Positions 38,005 through 49,350 of a stretch of 64,000 bases of DNA are shown here, one piece after another. The first letter of the stretch is position 1, and each line of letters starts with the position of its first letter. Origin of the DNA: Liolophura sinensis (taxonomy: Eukaryota; Mollusca; Polyplacophora; Chitonida; Chitonidae); NCBI RefSeq assembly GCF_032854445.1, contig NC_088297.1, positions 9,041,375 to 9,105,374 of the forward strand, given 5' to 3'. The translations under genes and the position numbers were made by a program. The notes below the pieces were generated by a model. It was given only the letters and a program-made list of their open reading frames with translations, was not told the DNA's origin and did no database searches.

Positions 38005-38724
38005 TGTCTTCATTCACAAACCCACAAGTGTCATGACAACAAAGGGTGCATAACTCTTCCATCTTTGCGAGTGATGAGATGGCTGGGTTAGGGTAGCAGT
38101 TCTAGAGATTTATTCACATCCTTTAATTAAATGTTATAAATATAGCCTAATGAATACATGGTGCATTCAAACCAGCTTATCTATCTGGCAACAAAATCCA
38201 TTTTTAAAGGAAAAGACAGTATACCCCAAAAGAAAGCCAGTCTTAATAACTTTTAGCTATGAAATTCATTTGAGTCATAGTTTGAAGCGTCCGGGTTCCA
38301 TGAAACGAGCAGGGAGCAACATGTACAAGTAGCTAAATGTGCTAAGTGCTGATTTTCACCGAATCCTAAACAGTTACATGTAAGTACTGCAGAACACCGA
38401 AACCAGGACATCTTAGCGTTAGGCACACTCTGGTTACTTTTCCTGCATGTCTTGAAGGACAATAACTTAAAAGCTATATTTTTGGTTTTTTTTTTTTTTT
38501 TGTCAAATCTTATGCAATGCCTATTTTGCCTTGGTTAAATTCATTTTGTTTTCAGCTCGAGTGCTCTAGTCACATGACCAAAGAGTGTGCTGGTGACAGG
38601 CTCAATCACTGCAAACCTGACTAAATGACTAAATTTCATAGAAGCTTTAATAAGGCATTTAAACATAGAATGCCACAGACATGTAAGATTAGAGAGTGAC
38701 ATTAGGGGGGAACTTAGTATGTCA

Positions 38725-38841
38725 ACACTATTACGCATCTACCACATTTGACCTAACAACTCGTCCCCACTATTACCCACCTACCACATTTGGCCTAACT
38801 CCTCATCCCCACTATTATGCACCTAACACATTTGGCCTAAC
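38725..38841. repeat. 42-bp tandem repeat, 3 copies
   Basis: CACTATTA at 38727, 38769 and 38811 begins each unit, followed by CACCTACCACATTTGGCCTA with small changes. Confidence 0.8.
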
Positions 38842-39311
38842 TGACAGTTGCTCATTTTGCCTGATTCTGAGAGTTCTATTGATTAAAGAAACTTGCTTTG
38901 AGTTTTTTGGTTTTTGTTTTGTTTTGTTTCGTTTTGTGTTATCAAAGCGCAGGATATCCTACAGAAACTTGAAAATTTCAATGTCACAAGTAATGTTTAT
39001 TTGTCTCAACAAATGCACTTTTTCATGCAAATTTCTGGGCCAACCAAATGGCCTGCTTATGCCTGCATTCATCCCGCCCGCTGATCCGCTGAATTGGTGC
39101 CTTGAGAAGGACTGTAGAGTGGAAATCAAGACAACCTTTACGGACTAGCTGTACCAATCTTCTGTTAGGGTACTGGCTTACAGTTTGACGAATGTTGTGC
39201 TATGGCAAAAGGCCTGATGAACCTTGTACTGTTTCTGTACACCTACAAAAACATAAACATGTGTCCTGGATCCCCCCAAAGAGGTGAGTAAAGAAGAAAA
39301 AAAGCACCCAC

Positions 39312-39920
39312 CTGTGCTGCTGCTATCCTGCTGATCAGCCGAGTCTCCGCTTGAGGTGGAGGGCACAGGCTGGGACTGAAACAATGATGCAGCATTTTCC
39401 TCGTTGCTCGGGTCAAGGCTGCTATAGTCTAATGTAAAGTTTGCGCTGGAGTCGCCAGACTCCTCCAAAGCGCTTTCACTGATTATGGACATGAGGCTCT
39501 GGTTGACAGGCTCTATGTGTAATGCTGGTGATGAAGAGGATGATGAAACTTTTCTGAGCTTGGAGGGTGAATGACTCCCGTCGGACGGACCGACGGATTC
39601 TGAAGTCCTTTTTCTAGGAGTGTTCCTTGAAACAGTGGAATCGTCGTGCCTATGCAAACTCACAGGGAAAACCGACTCATCTTCCTGAGGCTCCTCCTTT
39701 ATCACAACAATGTCAGGCGACAGCCTGGCTGCCACCTCTTCCGACTGGTCCAAATGTGAAAGAATAGGGTGAGATAATGAATCGCTGTGTGGCCTTTGGA
39801 TAGAGTTGTCTCCCATCCTCCGGCCATGGTGGTGGATGGGAGTTGTGTCCCTATTCACTGTAGGTGGAGCTGGTTTGTGACCTTTTAACCAGACTGGATC
39901 AGGATCTTCCCCTGAGCATT
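39312..39920 (-). CDS. Constant exon 2 of left gene (Ser-rich linker with candidate SUMO site)
   Basis: The acceptor TTTCAG lies just above 39920 and the donor GTGGGTG begins at 39311. The exon is phase 1 in and phase 1 out, about 202 codons. The segment begins with C-SGEDPDPVWLKGHKP, then a low-complexity region, RLSPDIVVIKEEP (IKEE fits the psi-K-x-E sumoylation motif), FPVSLH, a basic patch PRKR, a serine run SSSSSSPA, QSLMSIIS, and an acidic Ser-rich tail. The same blocks in the same order occur in the right gene (54603-55229), while the spacers have diverged. This looks like a disordered regulatory linker of a nuclear protein; that role is inferred. The reading frame stays open past the donor for about 45 codons, but the constant splice phase shared with the paralogue argues for the donor. 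Confidence 0.8.
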
Positions 39921-40029
39921 CTGAAATATTTCACAAAAGCAATTTCTATATGTCTTGAGTTGTCTAGTTACTGCACAGTGCACTGAGCATCTCGCCGTGT
40001 AAAAGCCTTGTAAAAATATCTTATTCTAA

Positions 40030-41420
40030 CCTACTCACAGTACTGCCTCAGTGGAATCCCATACAATAGACGCCAGGCCTACTCACAGTACTGCCTCAGT
40101 GGAATCCTATACAACAGACGCCAGGCCTACTCACAGAACTGCCTCAATGGAATCCCATACAACAAACACCAGGCCTACTCACAGCACTGCCTCAGTGGAA
40201 TCCCATACAACATATGCCAGGCCTACTCACAGCACTGCCTCAGTGGAATCATATACAATAGACACCAGGCCTACTCACAGTACTGCCTCAGTGGAATCCT
40301 ATACAACAGACGCCAGGCAACAGACGCCAGGCCTACTCACAGTACTGCCTCAGTGGAATCCCACACGATAGACACCAGGCCTACTCACAGAGCTGCCTCA
40401 GTGGAATCCCATACAACAGACACCACGCCTACTCGCAGTACTGCCTCAGTGGAATCCCATACAACAGACACCACGCCTACTCACAGTACTGCCTCAGTGG
40501 AATCACATACAACAGACACCACGCCTACTCACAGTACTGCCTCAGTGGAATCACTCACAATAAACACCAGGCCTACTCACAGTACTGCCTCAGTGGAATC
40601 CCATACAACAGACACCAGGCATACCCACAGTACTGCCTCAGTGGAATCCCATAAAATAGACACCAGGCCTACTCACAGAGCTGCCTCAGTGGAATCACAT
40701 ACAACAGACACCAGGCCTACTCACAGTACTGCCTCAGTGGAATCCCACACGATAGACACCAGGCCTACTCACAGTACTGCCTCAGTGGAATCCCATACAA
40801 TAGACACCAGGCCTACTCACAGAGCTGCCTCAGTGGAATCCCATACAACAGACACCACGCCTACTCGCAGTACTGCCTCAGTGGAATCCCTTACAATAGA
40901 CACCAGGCCTACTCACAGTACTGCCTCAGTGGAATCCCATACAATAGACACCAGGCCTACTCACAGAGCTGCCTCAGTGGAATCACATACAACAGACACC
41001 AGGCCTACTCACAGTACTGCCTCAGTGGAATCCCATACAATAGACATCAGGCCTGCTCACAGTACTGCCTCAGTGGAATCACATACTATGGACACCAGGC
41101 CTACTCACAGTACTGCCTCAGTGGAATTACATACAACAGACGCCAGGCCTACTCACAGCACTGCCTCAGTGGAATCATATACAATAGACACCAGGCCTAC
41201 CCACAGTACTGCCTCAGTGGAATCACATACAACAGACGCCAGGCCTACTCACAGTACTGCCTCAGTGGAATCACATACACCCACAGTACTGCCTCAGTGG
41301 AATCACATACAACAGACGCCAGGCCTACTCACAGTACTGCCTCAGTGGAATCACATACAATAGACACCAGGCCTACTCACAGAGCTGCCTCAGTGGAATC
41401 CCATACAATAGACACCAGGC
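40030..41420. repeat. 48-bp minisatellite, about 29 copies, in intron 1 of left gene
   Basis: The unit contains ACTGCCTCAGTGGAATCCCA and GACACCAGGCCTACTCACAG. Because 48 is a multiple of 3, the plus strand reads as long Thr/Ser/His-rich open frames (106 and 336 codons) with no start context, no domain and the wrong strand for the host gene. I treat it as noncoding. It ends against a dispersed repeat at 41417. Confidence 0.88.
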
Positions 41421-41572
41421 CCGGGATCAGGAGGGGATATTACACTTACGTCAACATTTGAAATCACTTTAACTTAGTTATTTCTTATGTGACAAGGTTA
41501 AAACATTGCTTGACAACATCAATTCTGGGAAAGTTATTGTTCAACAAAATTCAGCTAAAATAACCGAAAGGT
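41417..41572 (+). repeat. Dispersed repeat, copy 2
   Basis: Similar to 17892-18050 over most of its length (ATTTGAAATCACTTTAA, ATTGCTTGACAACAT, TTCAGCTAAAATAACCGAAA). It directly abuts the 48-bp minisatellite, which may have started next to it. Confidence 0.6.
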
Positions 41573-42300
41573 CTATGATGGTTTTATGGTCTCAGGGCCA
41601 GTAATGACACCCCACTCAGCCACAAAAAAAAAAAGCATAGAATCAGCCAATGCTTGGCATGTTGGCCATATTACGACATACTATTTATTTACTTCATTAA
41701 TGTGAATACAGTACTGTACTAATACTGCACATTAAAAATTTGAATATCATAAGTAAACTACTGTTCTTCACCGGCATATAATTTAGCCAGAATTTGAAAT
41801 CTGGTCATCGCATTTCCAATTTTCTCCTATTTTCTCTATCGCTCCCATGTTAATTTGGTCAGAATGGGGCGTCTCAGAGACACTGAGACACCCCTCTGAC
41901 TACACTTATGTTGACAGGGTACAAGTGTCTCATGAACACATGACAAAATACCACAGCACCTTACACTGAAATGACATGCCTCTCACATTTTGATCAATAT
42001 GACTACAAAGGCGCAAGCTGATATATGCCTGAACATTACAAAAAGAGACAACAAATTTAATGTGTGTATGCTCATGGTTTTATGTAATATTCAGCAATTA
42101 GCAGTGGTTGGAATTGAAAAGAGCAACTTTCAACGCAATATATGCACTTTCTCAATTTTCATTTTGGAGACAGAAGTACACTGGTTCAGGTTGCCCAGTT
42201 TCAGGTCTTCATAAAAGTATAATTTTATTAGATTTTATACAATAATGCTCTCAGAATATGCTTGAATAAACATTTTGAAAACATATAAAGAGGTGGAAGA

Positions 42301-42600
42301 ATTACAGCAGATTTACTTTTGACACTTGTACTTATGAAAAATGGAGACGTACGTTTCATTTTTATTTCTACGGTGATTTATCTAAGGAGTCCCTCCCTGG
42401 TTCCATTTTGTTTATGTTTCATAAATTATACATCTACATATTAAAATAAAATAAAAAAGTTGGTACATGTATATATATATTTAAAGAAAGGTTGAAGATT
42501 TACAGCAGCTTTACTTTTGACCTTTGTACCTGTGAAAAATGGAGATGTACATTTTATGTTTATTTCTATGGTGATTTTTTCAGTTTTTTTAGCTTATATG
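42301..42600. repeat. Imperfect tandem duplication of about 190 bp
   Basis: Two stretches share ATTTACTTTTGACACTTGTA-like sequence, then GAAAAATGGAGA-GTAC and TTTATTTCTA-GGTGATTT (about 42301-42380 and 42490-42585). The intervening GTTCCATTTTGTTTATGTTT stretch and AAAGTTGGTAC motif recur again at about 44848-44945. Confidence 0.6.
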
Positions 42601-42861
42601 ATCAATGAAGTATGCTCATCGTTTAAGTTCACTCATAACACAATAACACGCTAGAAGGTGCATACAGGTGTACACACATGAATCATCCACTAGCTAATGA
42701 GGGGGCTGGAAATGACTGTTTTCAACTAGGGAGCCAATGATCTATTTGATACCTAATCTGGCTCCTAGGGATAAGGAATTGATGTGGTAACATCACATTT
42801 TCCAGGAGCCAAACTAGAAATTTACGGACATTTGACTCCTACAATGCTTTCATTTCAAAAC

Positions 42862-42900
42862 CATAATGATACAGTTCCTTTAGCCTTGCACTCTGCTATT
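42862..42900 (-). repeat. Single relic copy of the exon 1 end inside intron 1, left gene
   Basis: On the minus strand, just after the exon 1 donor, the sequence AATAGCAGAGTGCAAGGCTA and AAGGAACTGTATCATTATGG repeats the last 40 bases of exon 1 with several changes. The splice-site GT is not kept (ATTATGG in place of ATTAGGT). It corresponds to the unit that has multiplied on the right side at 52114-52688. Confidence 0.75.
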
Positions 42901-42912
42901 TTTATTCATTAC

Positions 42913-43106
42913 CTAATGATATAGCTCCTTTCGCCTTGTACTCTGCTATCCTCAGGTCCACCCATATTGCAAACTGTGACAAGATGACAGGCTCACTGCA
43001 GAGTTCTCCAATAATACAGGCAAACTTGTTCTGCACTCTCTCCAGCGTCACTCCCATTGTGTTAAAATATAAAAACTTTCAGGACTAGAACTTTTAAAAC
43101 TACAAT
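42913..43106 (-). CDS. Constant exon 1 of left gene (48-residue N-terminus)
   Basis: The start codon is at 43055-43057 and 48 codons follow, beginning MGVTLERVQNKF and ending KAKGAISL. The exon ends at 42913 with one base of a split codon and a GTAATG donor. A CAG acceptor after a T-rich stretch (43107-43109) suggests a short 5' UTR of about 49 bases in this exon and a further upstream noncoding exon. The peptide is mixed hydrophobic and charged and probably helical, with no signal peptide; I do not recognise its family. It matches the right-gene exon 1 (52009-52153) at every residue with three synonymous changes, which strongly supports it as coding. Start choice: first ATG after the acceptor, conserved in both copies. 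Confidence 0.85.
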
Positions 43107-43594
43107 CTGAAAAATACAAGATATCAAAGAAATGAAAAAGAAAACCATTGAAATGGGTGCAAAATGTAAATAAGTAAATGTCTGTTATTTTTTGTTTGTT
43201 CTTTTGTTCGTTTTTTTTTTTTAAGTTTTTTTCAAAATCATAGGCTTCTCATTAAATTTTTCTATCTGTGTCCCATTTAACAGATGCCGCCAGACCTAAA
43301 TTTAATTTCACAATGGGAATATCAGAAAGCTTTGCATGATCAAAAGCCTCACAATATTTCCTGTCGACTCTTAATTTGGGTTAGGCTTTTGTATCAACTT
43401 ACAAGCGGGAAAGGGTCAAGGACGTTTGAGATACGCGCGTGGTTACATTTGCAGTCGACGAACACAATTTCAATCGTTATAGGCTTGTGCTGTTTACATT
43501 CTTAAGGCATAAACGCGCAGTTAGAAGTTATCTTACATGTCTACATACTTACATATCCGATTATTCCAGATAAGCGGGATAATTTGCAATTTAT

Positions 43595-43720
43595 CTGGCG
43601 ACCAAATCGGCCCACCTGCATTATCTTTCCTTCTCGTCTACTAATCCTAATGTACCTCCGAACATTAGAGAGCTCTTTGTAGGGAGCACTCATTATTTGG
43701 TAGTGCTGGAGCACCTTTTG
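43595..43720 (-). repeat. Dispersed element copy
   Basis: Read on the minus strand, AATGAGTGCTCCCTACAAAG and the following CTCTAATGTTC-AGGTA match the plus-strand stretch near 17565-17612 (AATGAGTGCCCCCTACAAAG). Ends are not defined. Noncoding. Confidence 0.5.
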
Positions 43721-45751
43721 ACAAAAATATGACGGAATAAAACACGATGAAAGTTGAACGCAGCAAAACGATTTTCTATTCTGAAAGGTTTAACTATTAT
43801 CCAAGATTAAGTCGCAGACGATTAAAGTCTAATACGTTCCATGGATAGTGAACAAACGATCATGTTATAATAGCATATGTAAACATTCATTATTAACACA
43901 GCAAGGAACCTCACATGTCGACAATTCCGCCAGCAGGTGAAAAAACGCTCTCCCGAGAAAAGTCGCTTTTGCTCCATAAGTCGAGGACTTAGGTCCGTTT
44001 TGACACATGAGATATTTTACACGTAACTCTGCACTGGTATTACACTTTTTATTCTTTTTGTTTTAATGAGGTGAACAAACGATGTGTAAAATGATATAGA
44101 TAACTGTACAACAGCGATGGTAGGCTTACACACGCATACTATCGTGAAAAAGGCACAAATACTTATTCTTTCAATTCTACATGCAAATTGTTTTCAATAA
44201 CATTTTTTTCACATTTCATTAGCGGATGGATTTTAAACATAAAGCATACTCGATTTTAACGTATAAGATAACAGTTGTCAGAAAGCATTAGATGGACTTC
44301 AATAGACAATAAATTCAGTTTGTTACATCACTAGATTTGCCTGCTTTTATGTACACCAAGTCATGAAAGTATGCTGAATAACACATAGGCCTGAACACCA
44401 TCCCGGGCTGGAGTTGAAATGCATTTGTCCCATAACTAAAACATAAACACAAGGATGTCTAATGTTTGTTTTAACTGTTTTAATTTTGAAAATGTAGGCC
44501 TATAACTTTAATTTCGAATGTATTTTTCAGTTTAAAAGTAAAATATATAAGAAGCCTTTATATGAATTTTAATATGATTTCAGACCAACCTTTTCAACGA
44601 CTAAAGCATTTTTCAGTGCAATTTATGCATACAATTATTATGTAAATGAAGCTAAAAAAGATTTGCTTGGGTCATTAAACATGCAAGCTTCATAAAACTC
44701 TCTGAATTGTTTCTCTACACTCCAGAGTTTTCCCAGAACGTTTCAAAACATTGGTTGCAGAGGTGGTTGTAAAGGTTGAAGAATTAAGGTACATTTCATC
44801 AATAATACAACTTTCTAGAAAACGTAAATTTTCAGTACCCATTAATCTAAGGAGCCCCTCCTTGGTTCCGTTTCGTTTTGATTTCAAAAATTATACATAT
44901 ATATTTTAAAATAAAATAACAAAAGTTGGTACAAGTATATATACATAAAGACAATTAAAATGTGTTTATATGTAAAATAAAATATGTATATCTGTCTAAA
45001 TATCAATATGCACCTGTAAACGAATCATACAAGGACCATCCACGTGGTCAATAAGGTCAGAGGTTGCAACATAGCCTAGATCATAACAAACTCTTTCGTT
45101 AAATGAAGGTATTGCATATACTTGTTTTGGTACCTTTTCCTTCAATGTCTTTCATCTGTACTGTTTTTTGTTGAATAAAATGTTTCTGTGTGCATGTTAT
45201 TGTGGTTAAGCAACTTGTCAAGCGCCAATATAAGATAGAAACGTCGGAATGTTTCATTGTTTACTAGCTTTCCAGTGGCTGAATACATTGCGCTTAAGTC
45301 CTTGCTCTTCATTTTATTACATGCAGAGAATATTAGAATGAGAGGTCCAATGTAAGCCAGATTAGAATATCTGCGTTCCACGTTTAAAAGGTTAGTGAAA
45401 CATTATGTTTTCTAGTGGGCCTAAATTTTATATTTAGGCGCATAGTTCATGACATTATTTCATCTTGGATAATTTACAATAATTACAATTGTAATGAGGA
45501 CAAATAATATATAAAGGACTGGGAGCTTAATTTTGTCATCGTAAACTACCATTTCAGGCATGAAAGTGTATACATTATAATCTCTTAATATATTGTAAAC
45601 ATCGTAAATCATATATGTTTATATAAATAACGGGTATCCCCATATTTTTTCTGATATATTGTGATTGTACTTTTTAAAATGGTATTTTTCCGTTAATAGA
45701 CTGGAGAGTCTTGTTCTAATTTATGGTATTTAATTGAGCAAATATAAGGTA

Positions 45752-46186
45752 AGGGGATTGGGGCAAAACGGACTGGTGTGCCGTTTTGCCCCTACCCACT
45801 GCGGTCCGTTTTGCCCCAAGTTTTGAATTAGCTTTAACGTTGACACCTTTCAAAAGTAGCTCACCAATCGCTCACCACGTGGTCATTTTTTTAGCTTAAT
45901 GATATGGTCGTGAAAACTTGTTCAACATTGCAATTATAGGTACCCACAAAATCTTTGAGCACTGGGGGGTAAAATCATGCTTACCATAGATCCAAGGTGA
46001 TCGAAATGTTGTCCGGACTCTAGGACAACTATTTGTCGACATTTGTCAGCGACAGCAACGTTTATGTTGTACAAATAGTTATATCTAACACTAGAAATGA
46101 CAATACAGATGGTAGCACAAGTCGCGTAAGCTGTGGAGTTAAAGTCCCGTTTTGCCCCACGGATCCGTTATGCTCCAGTCTCCCCT
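45752..46186. mobile_element. MITE-like element of 435 bp with terminal inverted repeats
   Basis: Starts AGGGGATTGGGGCAAAACGG and ends, on the opposite strand, AGGGGAGACTGGAGCATAAC, giving imperfect inverted ends of about 22 bases. Further GCAAAACGG / CCGTTTTGCCCC repeats lie inside each end and can fold on themselves. No coding capacity. It looks like a nonautonomous DNA transposon; the target-site duplication is unclear. Confidence 0.7.
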
Positions 46187-47039
46187 ACATGTAAATGTGT
46201 GCATGTTGGCCTATGCAAGAAAACGCCGGAGAGTCTGGAATAAACCACGTACCGAGCTTTTGGCAAGTGACACGAACTTTCACACGTGTGACATACAGAC
46301 TTGAACTCCACACTGCAGTAGAGAATGAAGGAGCGCAAGGCTGTGTAAACGAGCTTATGAACAACGTCAGCGTCTTAATTATTGTCACCAAGGATCGCCA
46401 CGTTCCAGATCGTGGTAGTCTATAAGGGTATGCACAGCCTATTTACTTTCGATCATGTTTTGTTTTATGTAATAAACATAGCCAAACAATAAAAGGAAGA
46501 AAGTAATCGTAATCAAACATTGGCTATCTACAACACATATAAAACCACCGGTATGGCATGGACTAAAACTTGCACATCTCTTTGTATTTTTCATGTATGA
46601 ACTATTTCGTAAAACAACATGTATTCATGCAGGGCACTCCAGCGGTGTTTTTTGAAAATATCCTATTTTATATAACTAAACATCTAAAGAAATGTAATTG
46701 ACATGAATCATAAACGTTGGGTGCTTAATTTGACAGTATATATTGTTGTCAAATATTTCCGAAAATGTGGATAATGTGCCTTATAGGGATGTAGAAAGTT
46801 CTGCGCTTTCTTGTCCACTCCATTGTCTTACAAGATAATGCCACATAGTTAGAAAATACTTAATTATAGTGTATAATCTTGACATGGTCTGTAGCCGATA
46901 TACTCTATATGATCTGAGGATTAGTTTGATGCCTTGGAAGTTGTGCTGTGTAAAATAGGGACAAAGATATACAGCCAAATATAGATATGTGAATTTTCTG
47001 ACACATGCCACATCATGATACCCATATAATTACCTCTCC

Positions 47040-47265
47040 AAAGCCATGGGGTGGTAGGGTGTCCGCTTCGGGAGCGGTAGATCCAGGGTCAATCCGGGAT
47101 CGAGTCAGGATGAAGGGGATAGTGCAATGACTGGTTGAACCGTATCAGTAAAACGTTCTGCAACAAGAAGGCACATTACATGCACTCTAAGGGCTCCTTC
47201 GTCGTCATACGACTGAAAAAATAGTTAAGTTACAACGTTAAACCCAAAGCACTCACTTACTCTCC
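47040..47265 (+). mobile_element. Second SINE family, copy 1
   Basis: A tRNA-like head (GGTGGTAGGGTGTCCGCTTC, B-box-like GTAGATCCAGGGTCAATCC), then GGGGATAGTGCAATGACTGG, a body with GGCACATTACATG and a tail ACGTTAAACCCAAAGCACTC. The same modules recur at 63150-63425, and the tail recurs at 49330. Confidence 0.7.
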
Positions 47266-47489
47266 AATGCCATGATAGGACACAAATAAAGCTCCTTGCA
47301 CCACGGTCAACTAGGCCTATAACTCTCCAAAACGATATAATTATAGCCACGATTCTTGAACTTAGTTATGACTTTAACTTAAACAGAAAAAGAAATGTTC
47401 GACGTAGGCATATATATATATAGAGAGTTAGGATTAAATCAGACATGGATTGGTGAACTCCGTTTAGGTCTCAGTTAGAAACTCTAATA

Positions 47490-47774
47490 ATGGGTGCTGT
47501 TTTTGTTCTTTTTTTTCCTTTTACACTTTTTACTTATTACATAGATCCATGCACTGAAAAATTGGCCGAGATCCCTCCGGGTTTCGAGCTTATAACTGAC
47601 AGCAAGGCATGTCAGTTGATGACTGCATTCGACCAACCCATGAAACATAGTCCAGAGGCATATATAGCGACTGATTTTTCATTTCCAGATTCTGTGCATT
47701 TAAGCCTTCTCCATAGAAAATGTAGCTCTCTCCCCGCACCCAAAAAGACACACCGTATATCAGTTTTATGTTAA
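47490..47774 (+). CDS. Open frame of 94 codons, unknown, doubtful
   Basis: An ATG-initiated frame with a hydrophobic start (VFVLFFPFTLFTYYI) that could be a signal peptide or membrane segment, then a polar part with three Cys (EIPPGFELITDSKACQLMTA). Composition after the first 20 residues is more protein-like than the other stray frames here, but no domain is recognised and no splice evidence is visible. It may be chance or a stray exon of the region between the genes. Confidence 0.15.
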   Translation: MGAVFVLFFPFTLFTYYIDPCTEKLAEIPPGFELITDSKACQLMTAFDQPMKHSPEAYIATDFSFPDSVHLSLLHRKCSSLPAPKKTHRISVLC

Positions 47775-47828
47775 AACTGACATTGACGTGTACAAATTAA
47801 TATTTATTAATTGTGTTATTCACCTATA

Positions 47829-47830
<2 letters not shown>

Positions 47831-47903
<73 letters not shown>
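47831..47903. repeat. TA microsatellite
   Basis: About 70 bases of almost pure TA dinucleotides. It is likely variable in length between individuals and difficult to assemble. Confidence 0.9.
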
Positions 47904-47904
<1 letters not shown>

Positions 47905-48044
47905 TATAAGGACTCTCGCTATGTCAGTTGCTATGCTATATATACCGTATAGACCTACTCAAAACATCACACCCCTACAGTATAAAGAAAGTTATTAGGT
48001 TATACACCATGCTTAAATGTAATGCAAATTTCTCTTAATTTAGA

Positions 48045-48286
48045 TTTTTTTTTTGGATTGGTGTTTTACGCTGTTCTCAAGAATATTTCACTTGTACGAC
48101 GGCGGCCTGCATTATGGTGGGTGGAAAACGGGCACAGCCCGGGGGAAACCCACGACCATCCGCAGGTTGCTGTTAGACCTACCCACGTGCGGCCGGAGAG
48201 GACGCCAACATGAGCTGGCCTTGAACTCACAGCGACCGCATTGGTAAGAGGCTTCTGGGTCACTACGCTGCGCTAGCGCGCTAACC
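48045..48286 (-). mobile_element. tRNA-headed SINE, nearly full copy
   Basis: Reverse-orientation copy with T-rich tail, core CTCAAGAATATTTCACTTGT, CCCGGGGGAAACCCACGACC, the GGACGCCAACATGAGCTGGC stretch and the B-box complement. It stops within the tRNA-like head at GCGCGCTAACC. It lies between the two genes. Confidence 0.82.
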
Positions 48287-49114
48287 TTATAGCAAGGCCA
48301 TAACGTAGGGTTTGTCGTGGAGAGAGTAAATTGTTATCCAAGGGAGAGAATTTTGGCGAATATACCAAAACTCGAATGGAGGATAGATTAATTACAATAC
48401 AACTCGTCATTACAGTGCGAATTATTCGCAGCGTTGACAATATTTAATATGTAGACGCCGGATGATCTAGACGCACGTATAGATGAATACCTAGCCATAC
48501 CCATTCAAGATATAATCTATATACTTTCCAGGGATTTCATCAACAATTGGAAGAATACGTAAGTTCTTGCTCGAGGATGTCGTCAGTAGGCCTATGGACT
48601 AAAACTATGAACTATACTTTAAATACAAAAGTCACAAAATATAAAAAGTTTTTTTTTCCAACCTGTGAATGTAAATTGAATGAATGATTATGATTTACTA
48701 ATGCTACGTCGGCAGGAATCTAAACTGAAGAAAAATACATAAAAAAGGTTGATACATACATTCTCTCAATCCATTCAGAGTCAAGAGGTTATGGTACTTT
48801 AAGTAAATTTTGAAGAAGTAAAGTTATTACGAACTGCAACGCCTTGAGTTGAGTGATTACGTGAGCGTTGCATTCTGTATAATTAACTTTGCAATTTATT
48901 GAAAAAGTACAGACTCAAAAAAACTGACTCGGAAAAAGCTTCTTATATTTTTGGAATCCGTTGGTGCATGATGCATGATGGTATATTTATTACGCTATGC
49001 ATGCAACTTTTATTACAAAACCAGTTATTACCCATGAGTTTGTACAGTAGGCTACATGTATATGTAATGCATAGACTTCATGTTCCGTGGTTGACTTTAT
49101 TAATCCTCTTAACC

Positions 49115-49350
49115 TCGCCATAGGACAGCACTGGGAGGTTAGAGCAAGGAAACATGACTGGTTGGCAAGGTATCAGTATAATGTGATTGGGTGGGGTGTC
49201 ATGTCTGGTGTCGTCTGCATGATAGTTTGGAAGCACAAACTCGCCCTGCCACAAGAGGACACGGTGTATAAGCCACACAATAACTCCTCGTCGCCGTATG
49301 GTTGAAAAACTGTAAAGCATTAGACGTTAAACCCCATGTATATATTCATA
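49115..49350 (+). mobile_element. Second SINE family, diverged copy
   Basis: It contains GACTGGTTGGCAAGGTATCA, GTATAATGTGATTGGGTGGG, GCACAAACTCGCCCTGCCAC, then TCGTCGCCGTATGGTTGAAA and a tail GACGTTAAACCCC. These modules match the elements at 47040 and 63150. The head is weak. Confidence 0.6.

Larger units (their letters stand above)
33424..39311. other. Intron between constant exon 2 and first variable exon, left gene
   Basis: About 5.9 kb with no coding exon that I can support. It holds three tandem arrays (36006-36178, 37719-38004, 38725-38841), a run of about 21 T at 36411-36431, poly-T tracts and unrelated short open frames. Any splice-regulatory element that chooses among terminal exons could lie here, but none is recognisable by eye. 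Confidence 0.6.
1918..43106 (-). other. Left gene locus: constant exons plus alternative terminal exon array
   Basis: Span of one inferred transcription unit on the minus strand. Two constant exons (42913-43106 and 39312-39920) are followed by 15 exon-like units from 33.4 kb down to 1.9 kb. The donor of constant exon 2 leaves one base (G) of a codon. The downstream units enter in the matching phase and carry their own stop codons, so each could be the last coding exon. Four units are Pipsqueak helix-turn-helix and eleven are Crypton-like N-terminal domains. Seen: splice borders, phases and domains. Inferred: that all belong to one gene and are chosen alternatively. They could instead be a cluster of small genes, but no unit has an obvious first exon of its own. 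Confidence 0.7.

Noticed and set aside
39178-39311. Extension of constant exon 2 to the end of the open frame
   Set aside because: The GTGGGTG donor at 39311 gives the same phase as the paralogue's donor, and the extra residues have no counterpart in the right gene.
40353-41363. 336-codon open frame on the plus strand
   Set aside because: It is a pure translation of a 48-bp tandem repeat, antisense to the host gene, with no domain or start context.
45142-45381. 79-codon open frame on the minus strand
   Set aside because: No domain, no paralogue in the window and no splice signals to connect it to either gene.
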